Shown one piece after another: positions 26,742 through 35,691 of a DNA stretch of 64,000 nucleotides. The stretch spans positions 62,001 through 126,000 of the forward strand of contig NZ_DLHL01000003.1 of NCBI RefSeq assembly GCF_002483225.1, in the 5' to 3' direction. The position numbers were made by a program, and so were the translations under genes. This stretch comes from Gemmatimonas sp. UBA7669. Its GTDB lineage: Bacteria; Gemmatimonadota; Gemmatimonadetes; Gemmatimonadales; Gemmatimonadaceae. Each line of letters starts with the position of its first letter. The first letter of the stretch is position 1. The notes beneath the pieces were generated by a model that saw only the letters and a list, made by a program, of their open reading frames with translations, did no database searches and was not told the origin of the DNA.

Positions 26742-26858
26742 ATGACAGACAGGTCGATACCGACGATGGTGCGACGCTGGCTCGACCGGGCTGTGCACTG
26801 GTTCACCGTGCATCGCGCCGAGTCGTTCGCCATGTGGCCACGCCAGCGCGACTGGTAG
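26742..26858 (+). CDS. Possible 38-aa small protein
   Basis: ATG 26742 is preceded by AGGAG with about 5-6 nt spacing, one of the better Shine-Dalgarno sequences in the window. The product, MTDRSIPTMVRRWLDRAVHW and onward, is Trp/Arg-rich and could form an amphipathic helix. The surrounding stretch (26543-26949) has no other supported gene. No family is recognised. Confidence 0.35.
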   Translation: MTDRSIPTMVRRWLDRAVHWFTVHRAESFAMWPRQRDW

Positions 26859-27000
26859 GTAAGCGTATCAACCACCCGCTACGCGTTTCGCGGGGTGGCG
26901 GGTCATCCATGGCTCGGCACCTCGCGCGGCGAGCGGCGAGTGCGCAGAATTGTGGGATGCGGTCTCAACGGTAACTCACCGGACCTCTTCCCCTCCCTTC

Positions 27001-27339
27001 GTGCACATCGAATTTGCTGGTGCCGCCCGCGAAGTCACGGGCTCGTGCCATATCCTGCGCCTGGGCAGCGGCAGCGCCCAGCGCACCGTGCTGCTCGATT
27101 GCGGTCTCTTTCAGGGACGCCGCAAGGAAAGCCGCGAGAAGAACCAGAAGCTCCCCCTGCCCGTCGAAGAAATCGACGCGATCGTGCTGAGCCATGCGCA
27201 CATCGACCACGCGGGGCGCCTGCCCTATCTGGTGGCCCAGGGCTACAAGGGCACCATCTGGGCCACGAACGCCACGCGCGATCTCTGCGCCATCATGCTG
27301 GCGGACTCGGCGCATATCCAGGAGATGCACTGCGTTTGA
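27001..27339 (+). pseudogene. 5' fragment of an MBL/beta-CASP nuclease gene, cut by island insertion
   Basis: GTG at 27001 starts a frame of 112 codons homologous to the first about 110 residues of the intact MBL-fold gene at 52368-53771. HIEFAGAAREVTGSCHI, VLLDCGLFQGRRKESREKN and the metal-binding SHAHIDHAGRLPYL are all present. Just after HIQE the similarity stops and the frame ends in MHCV. The beta-CASP domain and the rest of the active site are missing, so it cannot be an active nuclease. The 5' part differs from the intact copy at many third positions, while the last 88 bp are almost identical. This is best explained as the original 5' end left behind by an integration. Confidence 0.88.
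27238..27325 (+). repeat. Left 88-bp direct repeat bounding the island (attL-like)
   Basis: This segment inside the MBL gene fragment matches 52599-52686 with two substitutions until the point of divergence (GGAGA then TG versus AG). The distance between copies is 25361 bp. Upstream of the block the two genes differ far more, which marks the block as a recombination or attachment segment. Confidence 0.8.
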
Positions 27340-28119
27340 CCGCATGATGAGATCTCAAAAAAGTGAGGTCGTCTCAGTTCACTCGGAAGTAATTGAAAGA
27401 TCTCGAGATGCGATGTCCTCGGCAGTCATGACGGGATCATCGTGCAACCGTTAGTGACAAGACTTGAGCGATGATGGTGTCAGAAGTTGTCACTGATTCT
27501 GTCACTATGATCGCAGCAGCCACAGTCAGGGCGCAACCGTTCCTGCTACCGTTGTTTTGGCAGGATACAGAACGGCCACGCGAGTCCGTGCCTGTCTCCG
27601 TCGCGGTTTGACACGAGCTACATCGGGCAGGCCAAGTAACGGAGGGCGTTCGGCGCAGCGGATTGTGCTTGGGACGCATCAGGACCTGCGCTTGCCGACA
27701 CCGCCAGAGGTGTCGTTCGGCCCGATGGATAGGCCTGCGGCCGCCGCTCTCGTCTACGCACGCACTCCATAATGATCATCACCGGTTCGTCCGACCGTAT
27801 CTCGGGTTGTCGCTGATCCACGACGTGCTGCCACAGTCGACGATGCTCGGTCCGCCGGCCTCCGGATGTGAATGCCACTCACCGACATAGTCGTCGCGCA
27901 CAGCGGAAGCGCGATGCAAACGACCCACTACATCTTGTGCGTAGTCACCGTCGCGCTGAAAGCGCGTTCGTGTGTGCAGCGCGCTGGGGCCGGGTCCGAC
28001 GATCACCGTGGTTACAGTGCGGCGATCATGGCCGACGTAGCCAACCAAGACCTCCACCCGTTTCCAGTGGTGCCCTGCGCTCGCACTCAATACGCATGCT
28101 CTCTAGGTTGAAATGACCA
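27340..28119. other. Island left end without a supported gene
   Basis: About 780 bp of lower-GC sequence. It contains the first copy of the AGTGACAA repeat (27453-27506). The small frames found here have no recognisable similarity or good start signals. Confidence 0.5.
27453..27506. repeat. Island repeat, copy 1 (AGTGACAA-N26-TTGTCACT-N5-TGTCACT)
   Basis: AGTGACAA (27453-27460) is the reverse complement of TTGTCACT (27487-27494). A further direct TGTCACT lies at 27500-27506. The same spacing is seen at 48361-48413. Confidence 0.7.
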
Positions 28120-28520
28120 AGAGGTTGTTCACAGGGGAAAATGGCTGCAAGCTGAGATTCTTGAGGCATCAATCCACAACCATCAGAGTCCCAATGAACA
28201 TCCACAAGTTGGCACGTCTCACCCCGTTTGGGCGAGAGGTGTTGGTGCAGCGCGTCGCGGCTGATGTGCCCGTCGCGGTGGGCGCCCGCGAAGCCGGCGT
28301 CTCGCGCCAGACTGTGTACAAGTGGTGCCGTCGGGCCGCGGACCAAACCCCGGAGGCGCTGCACGACCGCGCGTCGACGCCACATCATTCGGCGCAGCGG
28401 ATCGCCGCCCATCTTTGGCTGCAGATCGAGAAGCGGCGTCGGCAGCACTGGAGCTGTCGGCGGATTGCCCAGTGCTACGATCTGCCGATCTCTACATCCT
28501 CGGCTACCCCCCGCCCGCGG
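28120..28520 (+). mobile_element. IS481-like insertion sequence remnant, copy A
   Basis: ATG 28194 starts MNIHKLARLTPFGREVLVQR, then GAREAGVSRQTVYKWCRR, the N-terminal HTH of IS481-type transposases. Similarity is lost after about residue 105 (CYDLPIS) by frameshift, and the DDE domain is absent. The 60 bp before the ATG resemble the corresponding segment before copy B at 38.6 kb. Confidence 0.72.
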
Positions 28521-28642
28521 AGTACGGAAAGCAGCAACACCTCACCCGCTCAGCGTAAGTCAAATCACGGCCCCCGGCTGTCCAAGCCGTTGGGGCTCAT
28601 CCCAACACTTCTGTACCATTCATGCGGCACAGACAACAGGCA

Positions 28643-28671
28643 TTGACAGTGGCAGCCTAGGCTATCACTAT
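28643..28671 (+). promoter_or_regulatory. Candidate promoter of the lanthipeptide operon
   Basis: A perfect TTGACA at 28643-28648 is followed after 17 bp by CACTAT (28666-28671), a partial -10; TATCAC three bases earlier is an alternative. It lies about 50 bp before the LanC-like gene. Confidence 0.4.
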
Positions 28672-28718
28672 CCTTCGTCCCCTGCGGCGATACCTTCTTG
28701 CTTATGATTAACTGAAAT

Positions 28719-30695
28719 ATGACGGATCCGCGTCCGCTGATTGAACTGGCGTCCGAGATTGCCAGCAGTTTAGCCGATCAAGCTCGTTGGACCGGTAAGA
28801 ACTGTACGTGGGAGACCGTGCAGCCGATGCGTGGATCTCGGCAAGGATTGAGTGTTGAGTATGCGCCGGCTGGTGGGGCTCTATACGCCGGGTCTTCCGG
28901 TGTAGCAGTTTTTCTCGCTGAACTTGCGCGGCTTACCTCGGACGATGCTTTTGCGCGACTTGCAATGGGCGCGCTCGGACATGCCCTATTGCCTGCCGAG
29001 CTGGCGAAGGGAAGGGTGACCTCCCTTTACTCGGGGCAGCTGGGTATCGCGTACGCGGCTTGTCGCGTGTATCAAGCGCTTGGCCAACCGATTCCCGATT
29101 GGCTTGTGCAGATGATCGACGCCTTGGCGGCGGCGGCGCCAACAGTACGGTCGTACGATATCATTGATGGCTCCGCGGGCGCGATCGTCGGCATGCTTGA
29201 ATTGTATCGCATGTCGGGCCGGGAGGCGTGTCTGGATGGTATGCGCGCCCACGCCGACGCGCTGCTACGGGATAAGCTCGATGAGCCGGAGGGGGCCTCA
29301 TGGGGCTCGCCTTCACTCTCTGCGCTCCGAAACCAAGTTGGTTTTGCTCATGGGGCCTCGGGAGCCGCTTGGTCGCTGATGGAGGCATACACAACTCTAG
29401 GCGATCCGCGCTACCTGTACGTCGCCGAGCGAGCCTTAGACTACGAGGCGCAGTTCTTCGTAGAATCCGAGGCGAACTGGCCCGATCTGCGCAACCCTGT
29501 CGTCCATTTGTTGGAGGACGACGAGGAGTTCATGACGTTGTGCCGGAGCGTTTTGAACGGAGGTTCGATCCCGACGCACCGAGAAACGTACAGCACCACC
29601 TGGTGCTATGGCGCACCGGGGATGCTCCCTGTTCGTGCGCGTGTTGCCTCGCTAGCGCGCGACGCGAGACATGTTGCACAGTTCGAGAAAGCATGCATCG
29701 AGCTGCGCGCCCTCGCCGATGATCCTAGCGCGTACTGTCTCTGCCACGGAGCATGCGGCAATGCCGATGCGGTCCGCAGCGCGCTTCGCTATCGTGACGA
29801 TGTCGCGCTGAAGCATGCTTTGGCTACGTTCGCTGACACATTGCCGACACTCTACCGGGCGGGACGATGGCGCTCGGGCGTTCTTGGCGGCGACTTTGAC
29901 CCCACCTTGCTCGTCGGAGTCTCCGGGATTGGCTACTGTGCGTTGCAGTTGGCGGATCCGGCAATTCCGTCCGTGCTGTTTATGGGCGACGGGGCAAATA
30001 TCACCGAGCCCGATCAGACCGATTGGCGACTTTCGCATGATGCGGCTCTGCTAGATCGCGCATTTCCGCAGAGCTTACAAGCACTCAGGCCGGCTTCTGA
30101 AGATGCTGCGCGCGAGTTCGCCCGGGAGGCGCCGCCCGAAATGCCGTTGCTTGTGCACATGCGCCGCGCTCTGGCGGCGGCGCGCGAAAACGCACCTGAT
30201 GCAGACGCCCGCGCGAGCCTCGACAGAGCGACGCTGGCAGAGCAGGCGTGGTTTGAGGTGCTTGACACGTTCAATTCTCCGTATGATGAGCTCACCGAAA
30301 CACTCATGCGCATTGCGCTGGGCGACGACTGGCAACGGGCCCCCCTCCAGATTGCGAGTGCAACCCGTGTGCTTCGCGCAGCCGCAGTAAATGATGTGGG
30401 GACGACGGAGCCGGGGCGTACGTCAGGGGCGACGCTGCTATTTCGCACGAGAACAACTCCGAGGCGTATGGTGATTTCCGCGGCGCAGCTCGAACTTCTT
30501 GATCTGTTCGACAGTCCAACCTCGGTGGACGCGATTCTCAACGCGCTTCCGAATGAAGCAGATGACTTGCCCCAGCAGGCCGGGGTGCGTGTCGGCGTCG
30601 TCCGCACCGTTGAGCAGTTTCTACATTTGGGGGTACTCGCTCCCACGCCGGGATTCCGCGCTGACGAATCGCTTCCCGGCGCAAGTTCGCCCTAG
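28719..30695 (+). CDS. LanC-like lanthipeptide cyclase with C-terminal extension
   Basis: 658 aa. Residues about 1-430 form a LanC-type alpha/alpha barrel with repeated Gly-rich turns (GSSGVAVFLAELARL, YSGQLGIAYAACRV, FAHGASGAAWSLMEA, VGVSGIGYCALQLA). The zinc-site motifs are TTWCYGAPGM (C296) and CLCHGACGNAD (C342-H343), matching the Cys, Cys-His ligands of LanC that activate Cys thiols for addition to dehydroamino acids. A further about 220 residues follow. Their last part (MVISAAQLELLDLFDSPTSV then VVRTVEQFLHLGVLAP) resembles a PqqD-like recognition element. LanC proteins normally end after about 430 residues, so this is an unusual fusion. It is the first gene of the cluster, 290 bp before lanB. 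Confidence 0.85.
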   Translation: MTDPRPLIELASEIASSLADQARWTGKNCTWETVQPMRGSRQGLSVEYAPAGGALYAGSSGVAVFLAELARLTSDDAFARLAMGALGHALLPAELAKGRVTSLYSGQLGIAYAACRVYQALGQPIPDWLVQMIDALAAAAPTVRSYDIIDGSAGAIVGMLELYRMSGREACLDGMRAHADALLRDKLDEPEGASWGSPSLSALRNQVGFAHGASGAAWSLMEAYTTLGDPRYLYVAERALDYEAQFFVESEANWPDLRNPVVHLLEDDEEFMTLCRSVLNGGSIPTHRETYSTTWCYGAPGMLPVRARVASLARDARHVAQFEKACIELRALADDPSAYCLCHGACGNADAVRSALRYRDDVALKHALATFADTLPTLYRAGRWRSGVLGGDFDPTLLVGVSGIGYCALQLADPAIPSVLFMGDGANITEPDQTDWRLSHDAALLDRAFPQSLQALRPASEDAAREFAREAPPEMPLLVHMRRALAAARENAPDADARASLDRATLAEQAWFEVLDTFNSPYDELTETLMRIALGDDWQRAPLQIASATRVLRAAAVNDVGTTEPGRTSGATLLFRTRTTPRRMVISAAQLELLDLFDSPTSVDAILNALPNEADDLPQQAGVRVGVVRTVEQFLHLGVLAPTPGFRADESLPGASSP

Positions 30696-30985
30696 CGTCA
30701 CACTGCGCCAGCCGGCGAGGTGTTACCCCGCTTGATGCACTAACGCTGATTCGCAGATACCTGTCTCGACCATCGCGCACACCCAATCCATGGTGCACGC
30801 CGACAGTGCAGTATCCAAACCTCATTACGCGCGTGCGCGCTGTACGTGGTAGCCGAGATATCGGGAATAGCGTGCATGCGGCGATCCTGCCCCGTACGTC
30901 ACCCGTAGGTTCCTTAGTCACACCGCCCTAACCCGTTGCCAGGAACTGCTCGACCACTGGCTGCTCGGCACCATTTTCCCCTCGC

Positions 30986-33900
30986 ATGGCCCTCCACGAA
31001 GCGCAGTTCTTCCTCCTACGCGCCCCTGTGCTCCCCGTCGGTACGCTCGAGAGATTCGGAGCAATGGAGAGCGCGCCGCTATTCACAGCCAGCGCTTCAA
31101 ATGCTATCGGTGCAGCGGCGACAGACGATCTGGAAGTGATGTACGCGGCCGCCGTTGCCGCTCTTGTCACACGTCCGGATATCCGAGCTGCATTGCGCCA
31201 CGCCTCCCCTGACCTTGTTGACGGCATCGATCGTGTGGGGCCTACGACCCCCATCCGGCAACGCTTGCCGCTGTTGCACGCGGCGGCGCGCTATATCTCA
31301 CGAATGAGTTATCGTCCCACGCCGTTCGGACTGTTCGCCGGCGTGTCGTATGGGACAGTGGCCGGTGCGACGCGCCTATCGGTTGGCCACGCGGCTTCGC
31401 ATACCCCTGTCGCCCGCCTCGACAGCGACTGCTTGGACGAGATCGTCCGCCGAGTCGCCGATGCGTTCTGGGACGATGAATGCGTAACGTATCATGCCAA
31501 CTCAAGTTTGTCGCGCGTCGGGGTACGCTGGTTCTATGCCAAGTCGCGGTCTCGAGGTAAGGATCAGCGATATTCGCTGGTGGCGCTCGATGCAGACGCC
31601 GCCCTCAACACCGTTATGCGACTCGCGGGCGCCGGGACTTCGGTGCCGAAGCTGGTCAGGGAGTTTACCGAACAGGGCTATGAGCTTGAGGAGGCGCGTA
31701 CCTACGTCAAAGAGCTGATTGACGACGGGATCTTGGTCTCTTCGCTCCATCCAGCGCTAACTGATACAGATCCACTTACGACCCTTTGCGGACAGCTTAG
31801 CAAGATTAATGGGGCTGGCGGCTGGGTGAGTGCGCTTGAGCAACTCCGCGCATCGCTCGCGGACACCGAAGGCATGGCGAGCAGCGACGAGTGGCAGCAG
31901 CGGATCACCGGACTGCTTGCGACATTGCCGTCCCCAGTGACCGCGCGACACACGGTGCAGATTGATCTTCGGCTGAACGCGCCCGAAGCCCAACTCTCAC
32001 GCACTCTCGTTGACGACCTGCTGGCAGCGGTCCACCAACTTCAACGTGTGAGCCTCCCTCGGGATCCGCTGCGCGGCTTCAGAGAGGCATTTGTCGAACG
32101 CTTCGATACCGAAGAGGTGCCCCTGAGCATCGCTCTCGACGCCGAAGTCGGTGTCGGTCTGCCTGGGTTTGAGGCCCGCAGCCGCCCGCCGGCGCTGGAT
32201 GCGAATTTAGTGGATGCTGAGCGCCGACGGGATGCCGCATTAGCCGAGCTGCTCATCCGGGCCGCGTCGGCGAGCCGCACTACGATTGAGTTGACCCCGG
32301 AGGACATTGCACGGCTGGAGAACGGGCGCGAACACCGTCCGCTTCCCGCCTCCTTCGCGGCCATGATCTCCATCGAGAACGCCACTTGTGCCGATGTTGA
32401 TCGCGGCCAGTACTCCATGGTTCTGAAGGGCCTGTCGGGTCCGTCGGGGACATCGCTGCTGGGCCGTTTTTGCTACTTAGATGACCGTCTCACCGCGGCA
32501 GTTCGCTCGCACGTAGAGCACGAGGCGTGCAGTGCGCCGGAGGCGGTGTTTGCTGAACTGGTTCACCTCCCGCAGGCTCGACTTGCGAACGTCATTCGAC
32601 GACCACCACTCCGGCCGTTGGAAGTGCCGTATTTGGGACGCTCTGCGCTACCCGCCGACCAGCAGTTAGATCTCTCGGATCTCCGAGTAAGTGTCCAGCG
32701 CGGGCGTGTGATGCTTAGGTCTATACGTCTCGACCGAGAAGTCATCATTCGCTGTAGTACCGCGCACAACTTTTCGCATGGGTCCAATCTGCCCATTTAT
32801 CAGTTTCTGTGCCTGCTTCAACATCAAGACGCGGCGCAAGTCCCGAACTGGACATGGGGAGCGCATGGTGACTTGCCTATGTTGCCCAGAGTGTCCATCG
32901 GGCGGCTCGTCGTCTCTCGCGCGCAATGGCGCATTCCATGGGCCGAGCTGAAGCAACTTCGTGATGCTGCCGACGCATCGACGCTGGCACACTTGCTCGC
33001 CGATCTCCGCATGCGGCTCGGCATCCCGCGTCACGTTGCAATTGCTGAGGGCGAAAACTCGTTACCGGTGGATCTGGGGGCCGCGTGGGGGCGCGCGCTC
33101 CTAGTGGAGTCCCTCCGTGCACCGGCTCCGCTAGTCTTACAGGAGCGCTCTACGCCCTCCGACGCCATGCCCCTGACGGGCCCAGATGGCGCACACACGA
33201 ATGAGATCATTCTGCCGTTTGTTGTGCCCGCGGCGCGAAAAACCACGCAGTTTCGAGTTTCTACAAGTATCTCTGAACCATCATGCCTTCGGGTCGAAAA
33301 TGAACCGGCCGTCATTGACCCGCGATACCGACGCCAAACCCTGAGCAGCCCTTGGACTTCGCTGAAGATCTACTGCGGGGTCGGGCACGCCGATCGATTG
33401 CTGACCGAATACATCGTGCCGCTCCTTTCGGAGGCGCAGCACCGACAAGTCATAGACGGGTGGTTCTTTCTGCGCTATCACGATCCGCGATTCCATTTGC
33501 GCGTGCGGGTCCATGGCGCGCCGACCAGCGCGAAGTTTGCGCTGCTTCAGCAGCTCGACGCGAGTCTTGACTCCGCCGTGAGCGAACACCGCGTATCGTC
33601 TGTCGTGTTCGATACCTATGTCCGTGAGATTGAGCGATACGGTGGCGCAGCGGCGATCGAGCTTGTAGAGAGGGTGTTTCACGCAGATAGCATCGCCGTT
33701 GCTGCACTGCTTCCGTACCTTGCCGACATGCCGAGCGCCGCACTTCGAGATGCAGCGGTGCTGCAAGGCGTCCTAACCATGTTCCGCGCGCTCGCCGCGC
33801 CGACACGACAATTGGTCGAACGCCTCCGACGGCGCGTACCACCCTCGCGCCAATCGCGTACATGGAGCAAGTCGTTTCGGGAATTTCGGCCTCTCTTCGA

Positions 33901-34168
33901 AAGCGTTTTTGATGGGGGCGACGTGCCGCATGCGAGCGGCACTACGATTAGCGCGCTGTACGAGCGCCGCTCGGCATCGATAGCCGAGAGTTTGGCCGTC
34001 CGCCACCCTGCCTCTGGTTCCGAGATACTGGCGCTCTCGGAGGAGGCAGTCGACAGTTTGGTGCACATGTTCTTAAATCGAGTGGCCCGGGATCCATCTG
34101 AGACCGGCGAGCTACGTCTGCTTGATTACACACGACGTCTGTCTGAATCCGCCTTAGCGCGGCGGTAG
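30986..34168 (+). CDS. Class I lanthipeptide dehydratase LanB, full length
   Basis: 1060 aa. The N-terminal Lant_dehydr region includes ARYISRMSYRPTPFGLFAGV, the characteristic R.TPFGLFAG motif near residue 110. A long glutamylation domain continues to about residue 780 (with IRCSTAHNFSHGSNLPIYQF and IGRLVVSRAQWRI). The C-terminal elimination domain (SpaB_C type) starts near residue 787 with SPWTSLKIYCGVGHADRLL, then FFLRYHDPRFHLRVRVHG. LanB uses glutamyl-tRNA to dehydrate Ser and Thr of the precursor. Both halves are in one protein, unlike the split enzymes of thiopeptide and some other clusters. The precursor gene follows 94 bp downstream. Confidence 0.93.
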   Translation: MALHEAQFFLLRAPVLPVGTLERFGAMESAPLFTASASNAIGAAATDDLEVMYAAAVAALVTRPDIRAALRHASPDLVDGIDRVGPTTPIRQRLPLLHAAARYISRMSYRPTPFGLFAGVSYGTVAGATRLSVGHAASHTPVARLDSDCLDEIVRRVADAFWDDECVTYHANSSLSRVGVRWFYAKSRSRGKDQRYSLVALDADAALNTVMRLAGAGTSVPKLVREFTEQGYELEEARTYVKELIDDGILVSSLHPALTDTDPLTTLCGQLSKINGAGGWVSALEQLRASLADTEGMASSDEWQQRITGLLATLPSPVTARHTVQIDLRLNAPEAQLSRTLVDDLLAAVHQLQRVSLPRDPLRGFREAFVERFDTEEVPLSIALDAEVGVGLPGFEARSRPPALDANLVDAERRRDAALAELLIRAASASRTTIELTPEDIARLENGREHRPLPASFAAMISIENATCADVDRGQYSMVLKGLSGPSGTSLLGRFCYLDDRLTAAVRSHVEHEACSAPEAVFAELVHLPQARLANVIRRPPLRPLEVPYLGRSALPADQQLDLSDLRVSVQRGRVMLRSIRLDREVIIRCSTAHNFSHGSNLPIYQFLCLLQHQDAAQVPNWTWGAHGDLPMLPRVSIGRLVVSRAQWRIPWAELKQLRDAADASTLAHLLADLRMRLGIPRHVAIAEGENSLPVDLGAAWGRALLVESLRAPAPLVLQERSTPSDAMPLTGPDGAHTNEIILPFVVPAARKTTQFRVSTSISEPSCLRVENEPAVIDPRYRRQTLSSPWTSLKIYCGVGHADRLLTEYIVPLLSEAQHRQVIDGWFFLRYHDPRFHLRVRVHGAPTSAKFALLQQLDASLDSAVSEHRVSSVVFDTYVREIERYGGAAAIELVERVFHADSIAVAALLPYLADMPSAALRDAAVLQGVLTMFRALAAPTRQLVERLRRRVPPSRQSRTWSKSFREFRPLFESVFDGGDVPHASGTTISALYERRSASIAESLAVRHPASGSEILALSEEAVDSLVHMFLNRVARDPSETGELRLLDYTRRLSESALARR

Positions 34169-34180
34169 CTTCCAGCCCGC

Positions 34181-34238
34181 CTGGCTGGGCACTTCGGCTC
34201 AGCCAGATGCAGTACCTCCCGGTCGTCCGACCGAGAGG
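34181..34238 (+). promoter_or_regulatory. Tandem RNA hairpins between lanB and the precursor gene
   Basis: Hairpin 1: CTGGCTGGGC (34181-34190) pairs with GCTCAGCCAG (34197-34206), ten pairs including one G-U, loop ACTTCG. Hairpin 2: CCTCCCGGT (34215-34223) pairs with ACCGAGAGG (34230-34238) with one mismatch. No U-run follows. Such hairpins can protect or attenuate the transcript so that precursor mRNA exceeds enzyme mRNA. Confidence 0.6.
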
Positions 34239-34262
34239 AGACCAATAGAACGGAGAATTCTC

Positions 34263-34553
34263 GTGAGCGACCGTCCGAAGCTGTCATTGTCGAAGGAAAC
34301 GCTGCGGAACCTTGGGCAGAGCGCGCTGTCGTCGGTGTACGGCGGCGAAGACTTCCCCGAAGTCGACAACACCTACATGCCGGGCTTCTGCCCGGACGGG
34401 AACGAGACTGTGATTCCTACGAACTGCCGCGGCAATCCCGGGTGCGACACGAGCGGATCGACGTGCGTGACGTGCCGTCATTCCAGCCCTACCTGTCAGC
34501 CGACTTGCGTTTCGCAGAACGGCTGCACTTGCGGCACGTTCTACTGTGGCTGA
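34263..34553 (+). CDS. Lanthipeptide precursor peptide with 10-Cys core
   Basis: GTG start at 34263 with GGAG at 34252-34255 as Shine-Dalgarno. The 96-aa peptide has a leader containing PKLSLSKETLRNL, a class I leader box of the L-x-L-x-K-E-x-L-R-x-L type recognised by LanB. A VYGG double-glycine site follows at residues 27-28, suited to the C39 peptidase encoded nearby. The predicted 68-residue core has 10 Cys, 10 Thr and 5 Ser, including five Thr-Cys dipeptides (STC, VTC, PTC, PTC, CTC), and ends TFYCG. It has enough hydroxyl residues for many lanthionine rings. The core matches no lantibiotic I know. A weak CTAG hairpin follows the stop. Confidence 0.88.
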   Translation: MSDRPKLSLSKETLRNLGQSALSSVYGGEDFPEVDNTYMPGFCPDGNETVIPTNCRGNPGCDTSGSTCVTCRHSSPTCQPTCVSQNGCTCGTFYCG

Positions 34554-34568
34554 TCTAGTACTCGTGCA

Positions 34569-35516
34569 CTAGCGCGCGGGGCCTGCTATCATGCCAGAAC
34601 TCGGTGTGATAGCGGGTTGCTCGGCCGCAATCAAGGCATAGGACTCGACGACCTGCGGAAAGGATGGTGCGAGCGACTGAAGCACTATATCGGTGGTTCC
34701 ATACACGTTCGCCAGCTCCTCAAGCTGGGCGACGCACTGGGGCCCCGAGCCGAGAAAGCAAGGAAAACTACGGTCGCGCAATCGTGGTTCCGCGGTCGTA
34801 GGAAGCGGCCAGCTGTGTCCTTTTTGCGCGATCGAGGCAGCCCACCGTTCGCGTGCTTCCCATTCGGTTTGCGCGCAGCAGCCATAGCACACCAAGACAA
34901 CCGGGGGAGGGGCCGTGCCTCGGCGCAGTGACCACTGCTCGCGATACTGATCGACAATCGCGAGCGACTCGGCCAGCGGCACGCCCGCGGCTAGGTAGTG
35001 GTGGTACGCAAATCGGCTGCCTAACTCTCCTGCGAGTGTAGCGCTGCTGGGACTGGTCGAACAGATCCAAAAATCCTCTAGCTCAGTCGGCAGCGCGTCC
35101 TCATCGCCAATGGAGAACGATCCAGTGACCATCGACATGAGGTATCGGATCGCTGCGGGATAGTCGCGAAGTGGCACGCCGTCGAGCATTCGATTATGCA
35201 AGATGGGATCTCTCACCCTTCCATTTATCACACCAAACTCGAACCGGTCCGGAAACAGCGAGCGAAGAAGCCGGGTCTCTGACGCGAGCCTAGGAAGGTT
35301 GTAGTACGGGAGCATTGCGCCAGCGGTTCCGATACGCAGGCGCGACGTAGACGCTGCTGCGATGGCGGCCATAAGCATGGGACTACCACTTTGCTGCGGC
35401 GAGTGATGCTCCGTGAGCCAGTAACGGTAATAGCCTAGCGATTCGAGGGCCGACGCTAACGCGCCGACATTGGCCGGTGAGAGGACGTCGATTGCCCCCA
35501 AGCGTTCAATAGCCAC
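34569..35516 (-). CDS. Luciferase-like (LLM) flavin-dependent oxidoreductase in the RiPP cluster
   Basis: The start is GTG 35516, because GGAGGA lies 4 nt upstream (plus-strand TCCTCC at 35521-35526); the product is 315 aa. Family motifs include YRYWLTEHHSPQQSGSPMLM, RIGTAGAMLPYYNLPRLASE, RFEFGVINGRV and ELGSRFAYHHYLAAGVP, the TIM-barrel fold that binds FMN or F420. In other lanthipeptide clusters LLM enzymes of the LanJC type reduce dehydroalanine to D-alanine. That role is plausible here but inferred from neighbours. It is antisense to the precursor transcript and divergent from the ABC exporter. Confidence 0.85.
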   Translation of the reverse strand: MAIERLGAIDVLSPANVGALASALESLGYYRYWLTEHHSPQQSGSPMLMAAIAAASTSRLRIGTAGAMLPYYNLPRLASETRLLRSLFPDRFEFGVINGRVRDPILHNRMLDGVPLRDYPAAIRYLMSMVTGSFSIGDEDALPTELEDFWICSTSPSSATLAGELGSRFAYHHYLAAGVPLAESLAIVDQYREQWSLRRGTAPPPVVLVCYGCCAQTEWEARERWAASIAQKGHSWPLPTTAEPRLRDRSFPCFLGSGPQCVAQLEELANVYGTTDIVLQSLAPSFPQVVESYALIAAEQPAITPSSGMIAGPAR

Positions 35517-35691
35517 AGTTTCCTCCGGAGAGCGGCACAACTAAGATGGGGCAAATATACAGGACTTTCAACCTCGGCTCGATACATGGTTGCCCAAGAT
35601 GGTTGTTTACCATTGGGAAACCTGAGGTCTCGCCCTACGAACTCCCCCGGCGTCATTCGTCATCCGCTGGGTGCGTGCGCTACGAATAGCA

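Noticed and set aside
27340..28119. Possible tRNA gene or integrase gene at the left island border
   Set aside because: No cloverleaf-forming sequence and no recombinase motifs were found.
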